From positions 16,206-80,205 of the forward strand of contig JADGPG010000060.1 of assembly GCA_017882545.1 (NCBI GenBank): a stretch of 64,000 nt of DNA, in the 5' to 3' direction. The notes under the pieces were generated by a model. It was not told the DNA's origin and did no database searches. It saw only the letters and a program-made list of their open reading frames with translations. Position numbers and translations under genes: made by a program. Position 1 is the stretch's first letter. Every line of letters starts with the position of its first letter. This document shows positions 27,281 through 35,249 of this stretch, one piece after another. This DNA is from Thermoleophilia bacterium. GTDB taxonomy: Bacteria > Actinomycetota > Thermoleophilia > Miltoncostaeales > Miltoncostaeaceae.

Positions 27281-27928
27281 ATGCCGACGATCCTCGAGCT
27301 CACCAGCGCCGACGGGACACCCCTGTCGAGCGCCTACTGGTCGGCTCCCGGCACCGCAGCCGGTGTCGTGATCGTCCACGGTCTCGAGGGCCGCAAGGAG
27401 AACCACGCGGACTTCGCCGAGGTCTGCCGGGCCGCAGGGCTGGCGGCGCTCACGCTCGACCTGCGGGGCCACGGCGCCTCGGGCGGGACGCTGGACGGGG
27501 GCGCGGTCGACGATGTGATCGCTGGCGTCGACGCTCTCCGGTCGCGCGGAATCCCGCGGATCGGCATCCGCGGGTCGTCGATGGGCGGAATGCTCGCGCT
27601 CGCGGCGGCGCCACGATCGAAGGCGGTCCGATGCGTCGTTGCCGTTTGCCCGGCCCGGCCCGCCGCACTCGCCGACCGGATCGGCGAGCCGTGGCCGTGC
27701 CTACACCGGCTCGAGGATGCGGTGCGGGACGGGCGCGGGATCGCCCGCGGGTTCTGGCACGCCACTGGCGATGATCGCGTGCCGTGGGCATGGACGGCGG
27801 CACTGGCCGAAATCGCACCGCACCCCCGCCGGGTCAGGATCATCCTCGGCGGCGACCACGGCAGTCTGCAGCATGACCCGCGCATCCAGGCCGAGACCTG
27901 CGCCTTCCTGTGCTCCTACCTGACATGA
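27281..27928 (+). CDS. Alpha/beta hydrolase
   Basis: A 215-residue serine hydrolase-fold protein without signal peptide. Oxyanion region [13 protein letters not shown], nucleophile elbow [10 protein letters not shown] (Ser), acid in TGDDRVPW (Asp), and His in LGGDHGSLQ, so the catalytic triad is complete. It resembles small dienelactone-hydrolase or esterase-like proteins; substrate not predictable. Followed by the uracil-DNA glycosylase gene with ATGA overlap. Confidence 0.8.
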   Translation: MPTILELTSADGTPLSSAYWSAPGTAAGVVIVHGLEGRKENHADFAEVCRAAGLAALTLDLRGHGASGGTLDGGAVDDVIAGVDALRSRGIPRIGIRGSSMGGMLALAAAPRSKAVRCVVAVCPARPAALADRIGEPWPCLHRLEDAVRDGRGIARGFWHATGDDRVPWAWTAALAEIAPHPRRVRIILGGDHGSLQHDPRIQAETCAFLCSYLT

Positions 27929-28605
27929 CCGACGCCCTCGACGCCCTGAATGCGGACATCGTCGGGTGTCGACGGTGCCCGCGCTTGGTGGACTGGCGGG
28001 AGCGGGTCGCTCACGAGCGGCGGCGGGCATTCGCAGACGAGGAGTATTGGGGCCGCCCGGTGCCGAGCTTCGGGGACCCTCGGGCCGCGATCGCGGTCGT
28101 CGGGCTTGCACCCGCCGCCCATGGGGCAAACCGGACCGGTCGAATGTTCACCGGCGACCGCAGCGCCGACGTGTTGGTGGCCGCGCTCCACCGCGCCGGA
28201 CTGGCGACCCAGCCGACTTCGGTGGCGCGCGATGACGGACTGACCTTGGTCGCGTCGCGCATGACCGCTGCCGTCCACTGCGCGCCGCCCGGGAATCGGC
28301 CGACCCCTGACGAGCGTACGGCCTGCCGCCCTTACCTCGCCCGCGAGCTCGACCTCGTTGATCCGGCCGTCGTGGTCGCCCTCGGCGCCATCGCCTGGGA
28401 TGCGCTGATCGTCGTGTTCCGTCATCGCGGCGCACACGTACGTCCGAAGCCCCGATTCGCCCACGGTGCCGAGATCAACGTCGATAGTCGCTGGTTGGTT
28501 GGCTGCTACCACCCGTCCCAGCAGAACACGTTCACCGGGCGGCTGACCCCGGCGATGCTCGATGCGGTCTTCGCCCGCGCCGTCGCGCTGGCAAAGTCGG
28601 GCTAG
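27925..28605 (+). CDS. Family 5 (UDGb-type) uracil-DNA glycosylase
   Basis: A 226-residue iron-sulfur DNA glycosylase that removes uracil, hypoxanthine and related bases. Motif 1 is [20 protein letters not shown] and motif 2 is [15 protein letters not shown], both diagnostic of UDGb, in which the motif-1 Asp/Asn of other families is replaced by Ala-Ala. Cluster cysteines are seen in GCRRCPRL and in [12 protein letters not shown]...ACRPYL. ATG overlaps the hydrolase stop. Its last four bases overlap the convergent LytM-like gene. Confidence 0.92.
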   Translation: MTDALDALNADIVGCRRCPRLVDWRERVAHERRRAFADEEYWGRPVPSFGDPRAAIAVVGLAPAAHGANRTGRMFTGDRSADVLVAALHRAGLATQPTSVARDDGLTLVASRMTAAVHCAPPGNRPTPDERTACRPYLARELDLVDPAVVVALGAIAWDALIVVFRHRGAHVRPKPRFAHGAEINVDSRWLVGCYHPSQQNTFTGRLTPAMLDAVFARAVALAKSG

Positions 28606-29498
28606 GCCCCGGTGACGGTCGGCTCGAGCAGGTTCAGGTCCGAAAACGGATCGACAGGAACACTGCCGCCGCGATCCACCTCGACATACAGATACGGGGG
28701 GCCCCCGGCTGCGTCACCCGAGTTGCCGACCGTACCGATCGTCTGCCCGGTCACGACCTGCGAGCCGGCATGGATTCCGTGGGCGTAGCCGCTGAGATGC
28801 GAATACCAGTAGGTCGTCCCGGTGGTGTCTTCGATCTCCATCCACCAGCCGCCGACGCCCGTCGCCGTCGGGGTCTGCTGGATCACCGTGCCGTTGCACG
28901 CGGATACCACCGGCGTCCCGAGCGCCGCCGGTAGCTGGGCGCCCTGGATGGGCGTGTCCTCAGGGCCGATGGTGTGCCACACGTCGGTGTACGGGTAGAG
29001 CGTCGGCGAATACGGATGGGCGGCGTTGCCGTGAATCGGGAAGGTCCGTAGATACTTGGTCTTGACGCCGCTGGCCGAACTGCTCGACAACACGGCCGGC
29101 GTGGTGATCTTCACGGTCAGGCCGACCTTCCTCAAAAACGCGACTCCGGCCACGCCGTTGACGTGCTGGTGGTAGCGCCGCTGGAGCGTCCGCACGGCGC
29201 TCCAGGTCGTCGCTCCGTATTTCCCGTTGACGGCAATGCCGCGCGCGTGCAGGACGCGCAGCTTCTTCTGAAGCTTCGTGACCGCGGTACCGGAGTCACC
29301 ACGCCGCAGGTACGCGTGCCTGCTCGACAGCACGACCACCCAAGGGTTGACCGGACGGGTCACCGGCGTGGTTGACGCCCCACCCGACGGCGGAGGTGGC
29401 GGCGCCGACGCCGCAACCGCAATCGCGGGCGCAGTTCCCACCAGCACCGAGACTGCGAGTGCCGCCAGGACCCGTCGGGGTCCCGCGTTCGACGGCAA
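28602..29498 (-). CDS. Secreted LytM/M23-like protein with peptidoglycan-binding domain and no zinc ligands
   Basis: A 298-residue exported protein. Signal peptide ([20 protein letters not shown]), a Pro-rich linker, a PG_binding_1 domain ([18 protein letters not shown] ... [11 protein letters not shown]) and a LytM/M23 fold (about 175-290; [43 protein letters not shown]). The zinc site is gone: the H-x3-D before GTPVV reads I-x3-Q, and H-x-H-F-E reads YLYVE. It is thus probably a non-catalytic cell-wall adaptor, as known for EnvC/NlpD-type LytM factors. The only standard start is a TTG at 29498; no ATG or GTG fits. Confidence 0.82.
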   Translation of the reverse strand: MPSNAGPRRVLAALAVSVLVGTAPAIAVAASAPPPPPSGGASTTPVTRPVNPWVVVLSSRHAYLRRGDSGTAVTKLQKKLRVLHARGIAVNGKYGATTWSAVRTLQRRYHQHVNGVAGVAFLRKVGLTVKITTPAVLSSSSASGVKTKYLRTFPIHGNAAHPYSPTLYPYTDVWHTIGPEDTPIQGAQLPAALGTPVVSACNGTVIQQTPTATGVGGWWMEIEDTTGTTYWYSHLSGYAHGIHAGSQVVTGQTIGTVGNSGDAAGGPPYLYVEVDRGGSVPVDPFSDLNLLEPTVTGA

Positions 29499-29882
29499 AC
29501 GCGTGAGTCGGGTGCGTCGAATAGGCCTGGCTCCTTGTTCGCCCGGCGCGCCGGTTGCGCGCCAGGTGGTCGGGAGTCACCGCGTCCGTGTCGGCAACGC
29601 GCGGTCCCCGTACGAGCACCGCATTGACGGCGACTCTACGGAGACACGCGGCTGGCGGTCAAGCCAATGTCTCACTATACGAGATAATCGCAGGGCGGAT
29701 GACCTATTGGTCCCCGGGGCGCTCCGGCGCCGTCTGCCGGGATCGGGACGGCGCGCGCCACCCCAACGGGCACCCCGAGACCCCAGTGCCGACGCCGTGC
29801 CTCGGACATTCTTTCGCCAGGTGACAGACGTCCGACCATCGATGGTGACAAGTGTCCCGCACGACACCGCCGGACAGGGCCC
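29499..29882. other. 384-base gene-free stretch upstream of the LytM-like gene
   Basis: No convincing ORF. On the minus strand a TATAGT -10-like hexamer (29677-29682 region) sits inside a TCTC...GAGA palindrome about 180 bases before the LytM-like start, so a long 5' leader is possible. GC-rich inverted repeats (GGCGCGC/GCGCGCC type) occur at about 29545-29565. I looked for a c-di-AMP (ydaO) riboswitch, which often precedes cell-wall hydrolase genes, and do not see its conserved elements. Confidence 0.4.
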
Positions 29883-30203
29883 TCAGCCGGTCGGCCCGTC
29901 CCCGTCGGCGGCCTCCGCGGCCAAATCGTCCCGCTCGCGCATCAACTCGATGGCCTTGGCGCGCTCATCGGCGTCGAGGGTCGAAAAGTCATCGTCGGAC
30001 AGATGCCCGGAGGCATGGTCGAACGCGATCTCCTTGATTGATGTCAGCGTGCGTTGAAGGTCGTCGTCCACGCGCTGGAGGTCGCTCTCCTGTGCCGTGC
30101 CGTCCTGGTCGGGCACGCGGTCGCCACGGACGATCGGCCAGGCGACCACGGCCGCGGCGATCACGAACACCGCGAACGAGACGATGGCGACGACGAGGGT
30201 CAT
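29883..30203 (-). CDS. CcmI-like cytochrome c biogenesis protein (short form)
   Basis: A 106-residue protein with one N-terminal transmembrane helix (VVAIVSFAVFVIAAAVVAWPIV) and a cytoplasmic region. In the latter LQRTLTSIKEIAFDHASGHLSDDDF resembles the 'l.aLkDLefDh..GklsdeDy' stretch of CcmI N-terminal domains. No TPR part. ATG at 30203. It follows ccmF after 58 bases, consistent with a three-gene ccmE-ccmF-ccmI transcript. Confidence 0.7.
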   Translation of the reverse strand: MTLVVAIVSFAVFVIAAAVVAWPIVRGDRVPDQDGTAQESDLQRVDDDLQRTLTSIKEIAFDHASGHLSDDDFSTLDADERAKAIELMRERDDLAAEAADGDGPTG

Positions 30204-30261
30204 CGACTGCCGTCCCGGCCGGACTCATCCGGGATGCGGACACACACGACGGTGATGACGC

Positions 30262-32253
30262 TCAGCTTGCCCTGACCGCCTTCGACGCCGCCTCGGGCTG
30301 CACCTGGCGCTGGGTGCGGGGTGTGGGCCACGCGGCGACCAGGCCGCCGATGAGCATGATGAGTCCGCCGATCCAGACCCAAATGACCAGCGGGTTAACG
30401 AAGACCGACAGGCGCGCGAGGCCCGACCGGTCGATCCCGACGAGCACCACGTAGACGTCACGAATCGGCGATGAATCCAGCGCGACCTCGGTCAGTCGCT
30501 GCTGGCTGGCCGGATAGAACCCGATCGACGGATGCATGGTGCCGATATAGGACCCACCGTGGCCCTCCGCCAGCAGCACGCCGGTCTCCTGGACGTTGGG
30601 GGAATTCTCCTGGGTTGCGCCGAGGTTCTTGAACGAATAGCCGCGGACCGAGGCGGTCTGGCCGGGCCGGATGGCGATGTCGTGCTCGGTCGCGAAGGCC
30701 TGCGATCCGGTCAGGCCGACGATCAGCACCACGATGCCGAGATGGACGACGTAGCCCCCATAGCGGCGCCGGTTGCGCGCGACCAGCTCGTACAGGGAGC
30801 CGAACCACCCCACCCCGCCGAGCGCGTGACGGACCTGGGTCCCCCGCCAGAACTCGCCGAGAATGCAGACCACCACAAACACGCACGTCACGAGGGTCAA
30901 CGTGGCCCAGGTGCTCGTGCCGAGATCGGTGAGCAGCAGCATGGGGACCGCAGCGATCGCTGTCACCGCCAGCGGCACCATGAAACGCCGCATCAGCTGA
31001 CGCAACGATGCCTTGCGCCACGGGATCATCGGTCCGATTCCGGTGAGAATCAGCAGCACCAGCCCGATCGGCAAGGCGACCTGGTTGTAGTAGCCGGTCC
31101 CGACGGTGATCGACTGCCCCCTGACGACCTGCGTGATCACCGGGAAGACCGTGCCCCAGAACACGGCGAACGTCAGTCCGACCAGGAGCAGGTTGTTGTA
31201 GAGGAAGACCGCTTCACGGCTCACGAAGCTCTCGAGCGAATGGCGGGATCGCAGATCCGGAAGGCGCGAGACCAGCAGCAGCAGGGACGCCGTCGTGAGC
31301 GTGAGGATGAACGTGAGGAACCACGGTCCGAGGGTGCTCGCGCCGAAGGCGTGGATCGAGGAGACGATTCCCGACCGTGTCAGGAACGTGCCGAACAGCG
31401 ACAACGCGTAGGCCGTGATGATCAGCAGCATGTTCCAGACCCGCAGCATGCCGCGCCGCTCCTGGACCATGATCGAGTGCAGGAAGGCGGTCGTCATCAG
31501 CCATGGCATGAGCGCCGCGTTTTCGACCGGGTCCCACGCCCAATAGCCGCCCCACCCCAGCTCGCCATAGGCCCAACGCGCGCCCAACAGGATGCCCACC
31601 GCCAGCAAGATCCATGAGACGAGGGTCCAGCGCCGGACGCTTGTGATCCATTCGCTATCGAGCCGCCGGGTCCACAGCGCGGCGATCGCGAACGCGAACG
31701 GGATCGCCAGGCCGACGTACCCCAGGTAGAGGATCGGCGGGTGGATCAGCATGTAGGGGTTCTGCAGCAGGGGGTTCAACCCCCCGCCCTCGATGGGCCG
31801 CTGGGCGAGCGTGTTAAAGGGGCTCGTCGCAAAGCTGAGCAGGACGGCGAAGAAGCCGACCACGGTCATCAGCACCGCCACCACGATCGGCATCAGCTCG
31901 CGGTGGCGGCGGCGGTTGAGCCACGTCACGTAGGCGGAGAACATGCTCAAGATCCAGGCGAACAGCAGCAACGATCCCGCCTCGCTCGCCCACAGGCCGC
32001 CGATCTTGTACGGCACGCTCAGCGTCGAGTTGGAATAGTCGGCAACCGCCGCGAACGAAAAATCGTCGGTCACCAATGCCCAGACCATCACCAGGATCGC
32101 ACCGGACATCAGGCCGGCGGTGACGTAGACCGCGCGCTCGGCGCTCCTCTGCCAGATGCGACGCCGGGGCCGGCGCGAGTTCAGCGCCGCGATGACCCCG
32201 AATGCGGCACAGCCGAGCGCCAACAGCACCAGCACGCGTCCAAACAGCGCCAC
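30262..32253 (-). CDS. ccmF: Cytochrome c-type biogenesis protein CcmF (heme lyase)
   Basis: A 663-residue polytopic membrane protein, the core of System I cytochrome c heme lyase. About 14-15 hydrophobic segments; the WWD heme-handling motif WGGYWAWDPVENAALMPW is intact, with the conserved NPYMLIHPPILYLGYVG upstream and FGTFLTRSGIVSSIHAF after it. The large soluble loop lies near the C terminus (about 510-615). GTG start, 5 bases after ccmE. Most familiar actinobacteria use System II, so System I here supports a deep lineage. Confidence 0.95.
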   Translation of the reverse strand: MALFGRVLVLLALGCAAFGVIAALNSRRPRRRIWQRSAERAVYVTAGLMSGAILVMVWALVTDDFSFAAVADYSNSTLSVPYKIGGLWASEAGSLLLFAWILSMFSAYVTWLNRRRHRELMPIVVAVLMTVVGFFAVLLSFATSPFNTLAQRPIEGGGLNPLLQNPYMLIHPPILYLGYVGLAIPFAFAIAALWTRRLDSEWITSVRRWTLVSWILLAVGILLGARWAYGELGWGGYWAWDPVENAALMPWLMTTAFLHSIMVQERRGMLRVWNMLLIITAYALSLFGTFLTRSGIVSSIHAFGASTLGPWFLTFILTLTTASLLLLVSRLPDLRSRHSLESFVSREAVFLYNNLLLVGLTFAVFWGTVFPVITQVVRGQSITVGTGYYNQVALPIGLVLLILTGIGPMIPWRKASLRQLMRRFMVPLAVTAIAAVPMLLLTDLGTSTWATLTLVTCVFVVVCILGEFWRGTQVRHALGGVGWFGSLYELVARNRRRYGGYVVHLGIVVLIVGLTGSQAFATEHDIAIRPGQTASVRGYSFKNLGATQENSPNVQETGVLLAEGHGGSYIGTMHPSIGFYPASQQRLTEVALDSSPIRDVYVVLVGIDRSGLARLSVFVNPLVIWVWIGGLIMLIGGLVAAWPTPRTQRQVQPEAASKAVRAS

Positions 32254-32258
32254 GCGGC

Positions 32259-32693
32259 TTAGCTCTTCTTAGCGGCGGGAGCGGGGGGGTCGGGCTGATT
32301 CTGGAACTTCGACGGGCACTTGGTGATCATCGAACCCGGGTTTGCCACGAAGGTGTCGCCGCGCCGCGTACCGGTCATCACGACCTCCCGCGTGGCCTTG
32401 AAGGCATCCGGGACCGCGCCGGTGTAGACGACACGCACGCGGACCTTGGCGTTTTCCTTGTCCTGCACCCAGAACCGGAGACCCTGGGCGGTGTAGGCCT
32501 GGTCCTGAGGGTTCGCCAGAGGCTGCTGCGAGACGATCGCGTCCAGACGGTACGTCTGGCCGACCGGGCTCTTGAGCAGCTGGCCCGGTGAGACGTATGC
32601 CTGGAGCGCGCCACCAATGCTGAAGTACAGCAGTGCCCCACCGAGGACGGCCGCGACCGTCAGCGCCAGGGTGAATCGAACCCGGGACTTCAT
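32259..32693 (-). CDS. ccmE: Cytochrome c maturation heme chaperone CcmE, CxxxF variant
   Basis: A 144-residue membrane-anchored heme chaperone. One N-terminal helix (FTLALTVAAVLGGALLYFSI), then the OB fold (VGQTYRLDAIVSQQ, LRFWVQDKENAKVRVRVVYTG, REVVMTGTRRGDTF). Heme normally attaches to His in H-x3-Y, or to Cys in the C-x3-Y form of archaea and some bacteria. Here the motif is CPSKF (Cys126, Phe130), so the Tyr axial ligand is replaced by Phe. ATG 32693 places the helix at the N terminus. Confidence 0.88.
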   Translation of the reverse strand: MKSRVRFTLALTVAAVLGGALLYFSIGGALQAYVSPGQLLKSPVGQTYRLDAIVSQQPLANPQDQAYTAQGLRFWVQDKENAKVRVRVVYTGAVPDAFKATREVVMTGTRRGDTFVANPGSMITKCPSKFQNQPDPPAPAAKKS

Positions 32694-32836
32694 GGGCTGA
32701 TCGTAGCAATGCCCCTTCCGGCGGGGACCGATGACGCCTGTCATGAAACATCGCACGATGCCGCGAATCCGGATGCGTCGGTGCCCGGGGGTACGCTCCG
32801 GCCACGAATCCGCCGCAACCGCTGGAGCGTCGCGCC

Positions 32837-33712
32837 ATGTCCGCATCTGTCATCCGCCGCCTGCTCGCCGAGGGGCGCACCATCACCATGCCGGGCGTCT
32901 ACGACGCGCTGACGGCGCGGCTTGCCGAGCAGGCCGGTTTCGACGTGGGGTTCGTCTCGGGATATGCCGTGTCGGCCGCGCGCCTGGCAAGCCCGGACCT
33001 CGGGTATCTCGGCGCGGCCGAGATGGCCCAGACTGCGGGCGAGGTCTGTGCGGCGACACGGATGCCGGTGGTCGTTGACGCCGACACCGGGTACGGCAAC
33101 GCGCTCTCGGCCCGTCACACGGCCCGACGCCTGGCGGCGGCAGGCGCAGCGGGGATTTTTCTGGAGGATCAGGTATGGCCGAAGAAGTGCGGTCACTTCG
33201 CCGGCAAGCGGGTTACTCCGTCCGACGAGTGGATCTCAAAGCTCCGGGCGGTACTCGATGTGCGCGAGGAGTACGGGGACCTGTTCGTGGTCGCCCGCAC
33301 CGACGCGCGTGCGGCGGTCTCGCTCGACGAGGCCCTGCGACGGGCTGACGCGGCGGCGGAGATCGGCGTCGATGCCATCTTTGTCGAGGCCCCACAGAGC
33401 GTTGCCGATCTCGAGGCGATTACTGCCGCCACGCCCGGCATCGTGCGGGTCGCCAACATGGTCGAGGGTGGACGCACGCCGCTGTTGACGCCGGCCGAGC
33501 TCCACGACCTCGGCTTCGACCTGATCGTCACGCCGCTGACGGCGCTGTTTGCGGCGACCAAGGCGATCCAAGACGCGTTCGCCACGCTGGTCCGCGTCGG
33601 GACGATGCGGGACCGGACCGACCTGCTGATTGGCTTCGCCGAGTTCGGTGCCGTGACGCAGATGGCCGCACACCAGGAGCTCGACGCGCGGTACGCGACC
33701 GGCGGGGCCTAG
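32837..33712 (+). CDS. Isocitrate lyase/PEP mutase family enzyme
   Basis: A 291-residue TIM-barrel enzyme of the PEP mutase/methylisocitrate lyase superfamily. TMPGVYDALTARLAEQAGF, the Mg site VVVDADTGYGN, the catalytic loop WPKKCGHFAGK (Cys118), VVARTDARAA, and VEGGRTPLLTPAEL are visible. The KKCGH loop indicates a C-C bond lyase acting on a 2-hydroxy or 2-oxo dicarboxylate, such as methylisocitrate lyase or oxaloacetate decarboxylase; which one is not decidable. GGAG about 9 bases before ATG, and a TACGCT -10-like element at 32792-32797. Confidence 0.85.
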   Translation: MSASVIRRLLAEGRTITMPGVYDALTARLAEQAGFDVGFVSGYAVSAARLASPDLGYLGAAEMAQTAGEVCAATRMPVVVDADTGYGNALSARHTARRLAAAGAAGIFLEDQVWPKKCGHFAGKRVTPSDEWISKLRAVLDVREEYGDLFVVARTDARAAVSLDEALRRADAAAEIGVDAIFVEAPQSVADLEAITAATPGIVRVANMVEGGRTPLLTPAELHDLGFDLIVTPLTALFAATKAIQDAFATLVRVGTMRDRTDLLIGFAEFGAVTQMAAHQELDARYATGGA

Positions 33713-34146
33713 CCGACCGCCTGCCCCTGGCCCCAGGCGGTAAGGACGATCTCGCGCGGCCCAGCGTCGTCGCGGAACTCACACAGGTAGATGCCTTGCC
33801 AGGCGCCAAAGAGCGGACGGCCGTCGGCCACAGGCATCAGGACCCCGGCACCCATCAGCGATGCTTTGACATGTGCCGGCATGTCGTCGGCCCCCTCGAG
33901 GGTGTGGGCAAAATACGGTGCGCCGTCGGGAACCGTCCGATCGAGCCATGCCGCCAAGTCGCTGCGCACGTCGGGACTGGCGTTCTCGTTCAGCGTCAGC
34001 GCGGCGCTGGTGTGGCGCACATAGCAGTGCAGCATCCCGATGCCGAGCCCATCGAGGTCGATCCGCTCCAGAAGCTCGCCGGTGACCAGGTGCACGCCGC
34101 GCCGCCGGGGGGCGAGCCGCACCCGGGCCCGACGGACGTCGATCAC
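33709..34146 (-). CDS. yjbQ: YjbQ/UPF0047 family protein
   Basis: A 145-residue member of the secondary thiamine-phosphate synthase-like family. Conserved segments: GMLHCYVRHTSAALTLNENA, YFAHTLEGADDMPAHVKASLMG, and FGAWQGIYLCEFRDDAGPRE with the metal-binding His residues. Known members have weak thiamine phosphate synthase activity; the physiological role is unsettled. The GTG at 34146 overlaps the stop of the oxidoreductase upstream (GTGA). Its end overlaps the convergent PEP-mutase-family gene by 4 bases. Confidence 0.9.
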   Translation of the reverse strand: MIDVRRARVRLAPRRRGVHLVTGELLERIDLDGLGIGMLHCYVRHTSAALTLNENASPDVRSDLAAWLDRTVPDGAPYFAHTLEGADDMPAHVKASLMGAGVLMPVADGRPLFGAWQGIYLCEFRDDAGPREIVLTAWGQGQAVG

Positions 34147-35111
34147 CGACCGGCGGCCAGGAGCACGAGCTTGCGCCCGGTGGCCTGGTGGGCCTGCGCG
34201 GCCCACGCGGATGCGGCATCGTCGAGCGGCACCTCGTCGATGCCGATCCGGACCGTCCCCGCGGCGGCGGCCTGGCAGAGCAGCGGGTAGTCCCGCTCGA
34301 GGGCGGCAAACGGCTCGCTAAACAACGAGAACCCGAGGATGTCGACGCGCTTGCCGCGCAGCGGCCCGCCGGCAAGGCTGGCGGTCTGGGCGGCAGAGCT
34401 GCCAACCTGCACGACGCGGGCGCCGGTACGCAGGTGGGCGAGCACCGTCTGGAGCGGCTCGCCCCAGAGCGTGTCGATCACCAGGTCCAAGCCGTCGCCG
34501 GCAGCGTCGGCAAGGGCGCTGTCGGCCTCATGTGTGGCAACACCGACAACCGCGTCGGCACCGGCGCGCAGCGCGCGCAGACGGCCGTCCTCCGAACGTG
34601 CCGCCGCCACGATCCAGCCGGCGCCCGCCGCCCGGGCCGCCTGAATGGCGACCTGACCGACGATTCCGGACGCGCCGAGGATAAGCACGCGCTCACCGGG
34701 CACGATCGCGCCTCGACTCATGACCGGCATCCATCCGGCGAGCCCCGCGACACCCATCGCTGCGGCGAGCAACGGCGGGACGTCGTCCGGCACTGGGATG
34801 AGGAGGTCGTCCGCGACGACAAACAGCTCGGAAAAGCACCCGGTCATCCCGAGCGCCCACACCCGCGTTCCGGGCGCGAAACGCGCCGACGCGACAACGA
34901 CCCCGACGGCCTCGGCGCCGGCAACGCACGGTGCCACGGGCAGCGGCAGGTAGAAGCGCCCGGAGGCGATGGCCAGGTCGACGGGGTTCAGACCCGCGGC
35001 CTCGAGCCGGATCAGCGACTGTCCGGCGCCGGCGGTCGGCGCGGCCCAGTCTTCGGTCGCCGGCGGCTGCCCGTACTCCCGGATCACGACCGCGCGCACG
35101 CTGTCGCTCAC
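34143..35111 (-). CDS. Zeta-crystallin-like quinone oxidoreductase (MDR superfamily)
   Basis: A 322-residue medium-chain dehydrogenase/reductase of the quinone oxidoreductase branch. Substrate-domain start VRAVVIREYGQPP and GLNPVDLAIASGRF; Rossmann loop ERVLILGASGIVGQVAIQAARAAG for NADPH; no zinc-site cysteines, as expected for quinone reductases. GTG at 35111 overlaps the stop of a 43-codon ORF (GTGA). Cotranscribed with yjbQ downstream; substrate unknown. Confidence 0.87.
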   Translation of the reverse strand: MSDSVRAVVIREYGQPPATEDWAAPTAGAGQSLIRLEAAGLNPVDLAIASGRFYLPLPVAPCVAGAEAVGVVVASARFAPGTRVWALGMTGCFSELFVVADDLLIPVPDDVPPLLAAAMGVAGLAGWMPVMSRGAIVPGERVLILGASGIVGQVAIQAARAAGAGWIVAAARSEDGRLRALRAGADAVVGVATHEADSALADAAGDGLDLVIDTLWGEPLQTVLAHLRTGARVVQVGSSAAQTASLAGGPLRGKRVDILGFSLFSEPFAALERDYPLLCQAAAAGTVRIGIDEVPLDDAASAWAAQAHQATGRKLVLLAAGR

Positions 35112-35239
35112 GGGGTCCTCATGGGATCCAGCGGCGCGAGCCATCCCGCCAGGTCCGCGACCAGCATCGCCCCGAGGATCACGATCACCATCGCGTACCA
35201 AACCCAGACGGGCCACAGGCGTGGGATACCGGATTCCAT
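35108..35239 (-). CDS. 43-residue single-span membrane peptide
   Basis: A short ORF (ATG 35239 to TGA 35108) that reads MESGIPRLWPVWVWYAMVIV followed by ILGAMLVADLAGWLAPLD and MRTP. It is a single hydrophobic helix flanked by Trp residues. It begins 10 bases after the glutamate-synthase-like gene ends and its stop overlaps the GTG of the quinone oxidoreductase (GTGA), so it fits the operon without a gap. No family recognised. The spacing and strongly hydrophobic composition argue for a real microprotein. Confidence 0.6.
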   Translation of the reverse strand: MESGIPRLWPVWVWYAMVIVILGAMLVADLAGWLAPLDPMRTP

Positions 35240-35249
35240 CAGGGAGAGC

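Noticed and set aside
29499..29882. Possible c-di-AMP riboswitch before the LytM-like gene
   Set aside because: The conserved loops and spacing of the ydaO class are not visible, although such riboswitches often precede this gene type.
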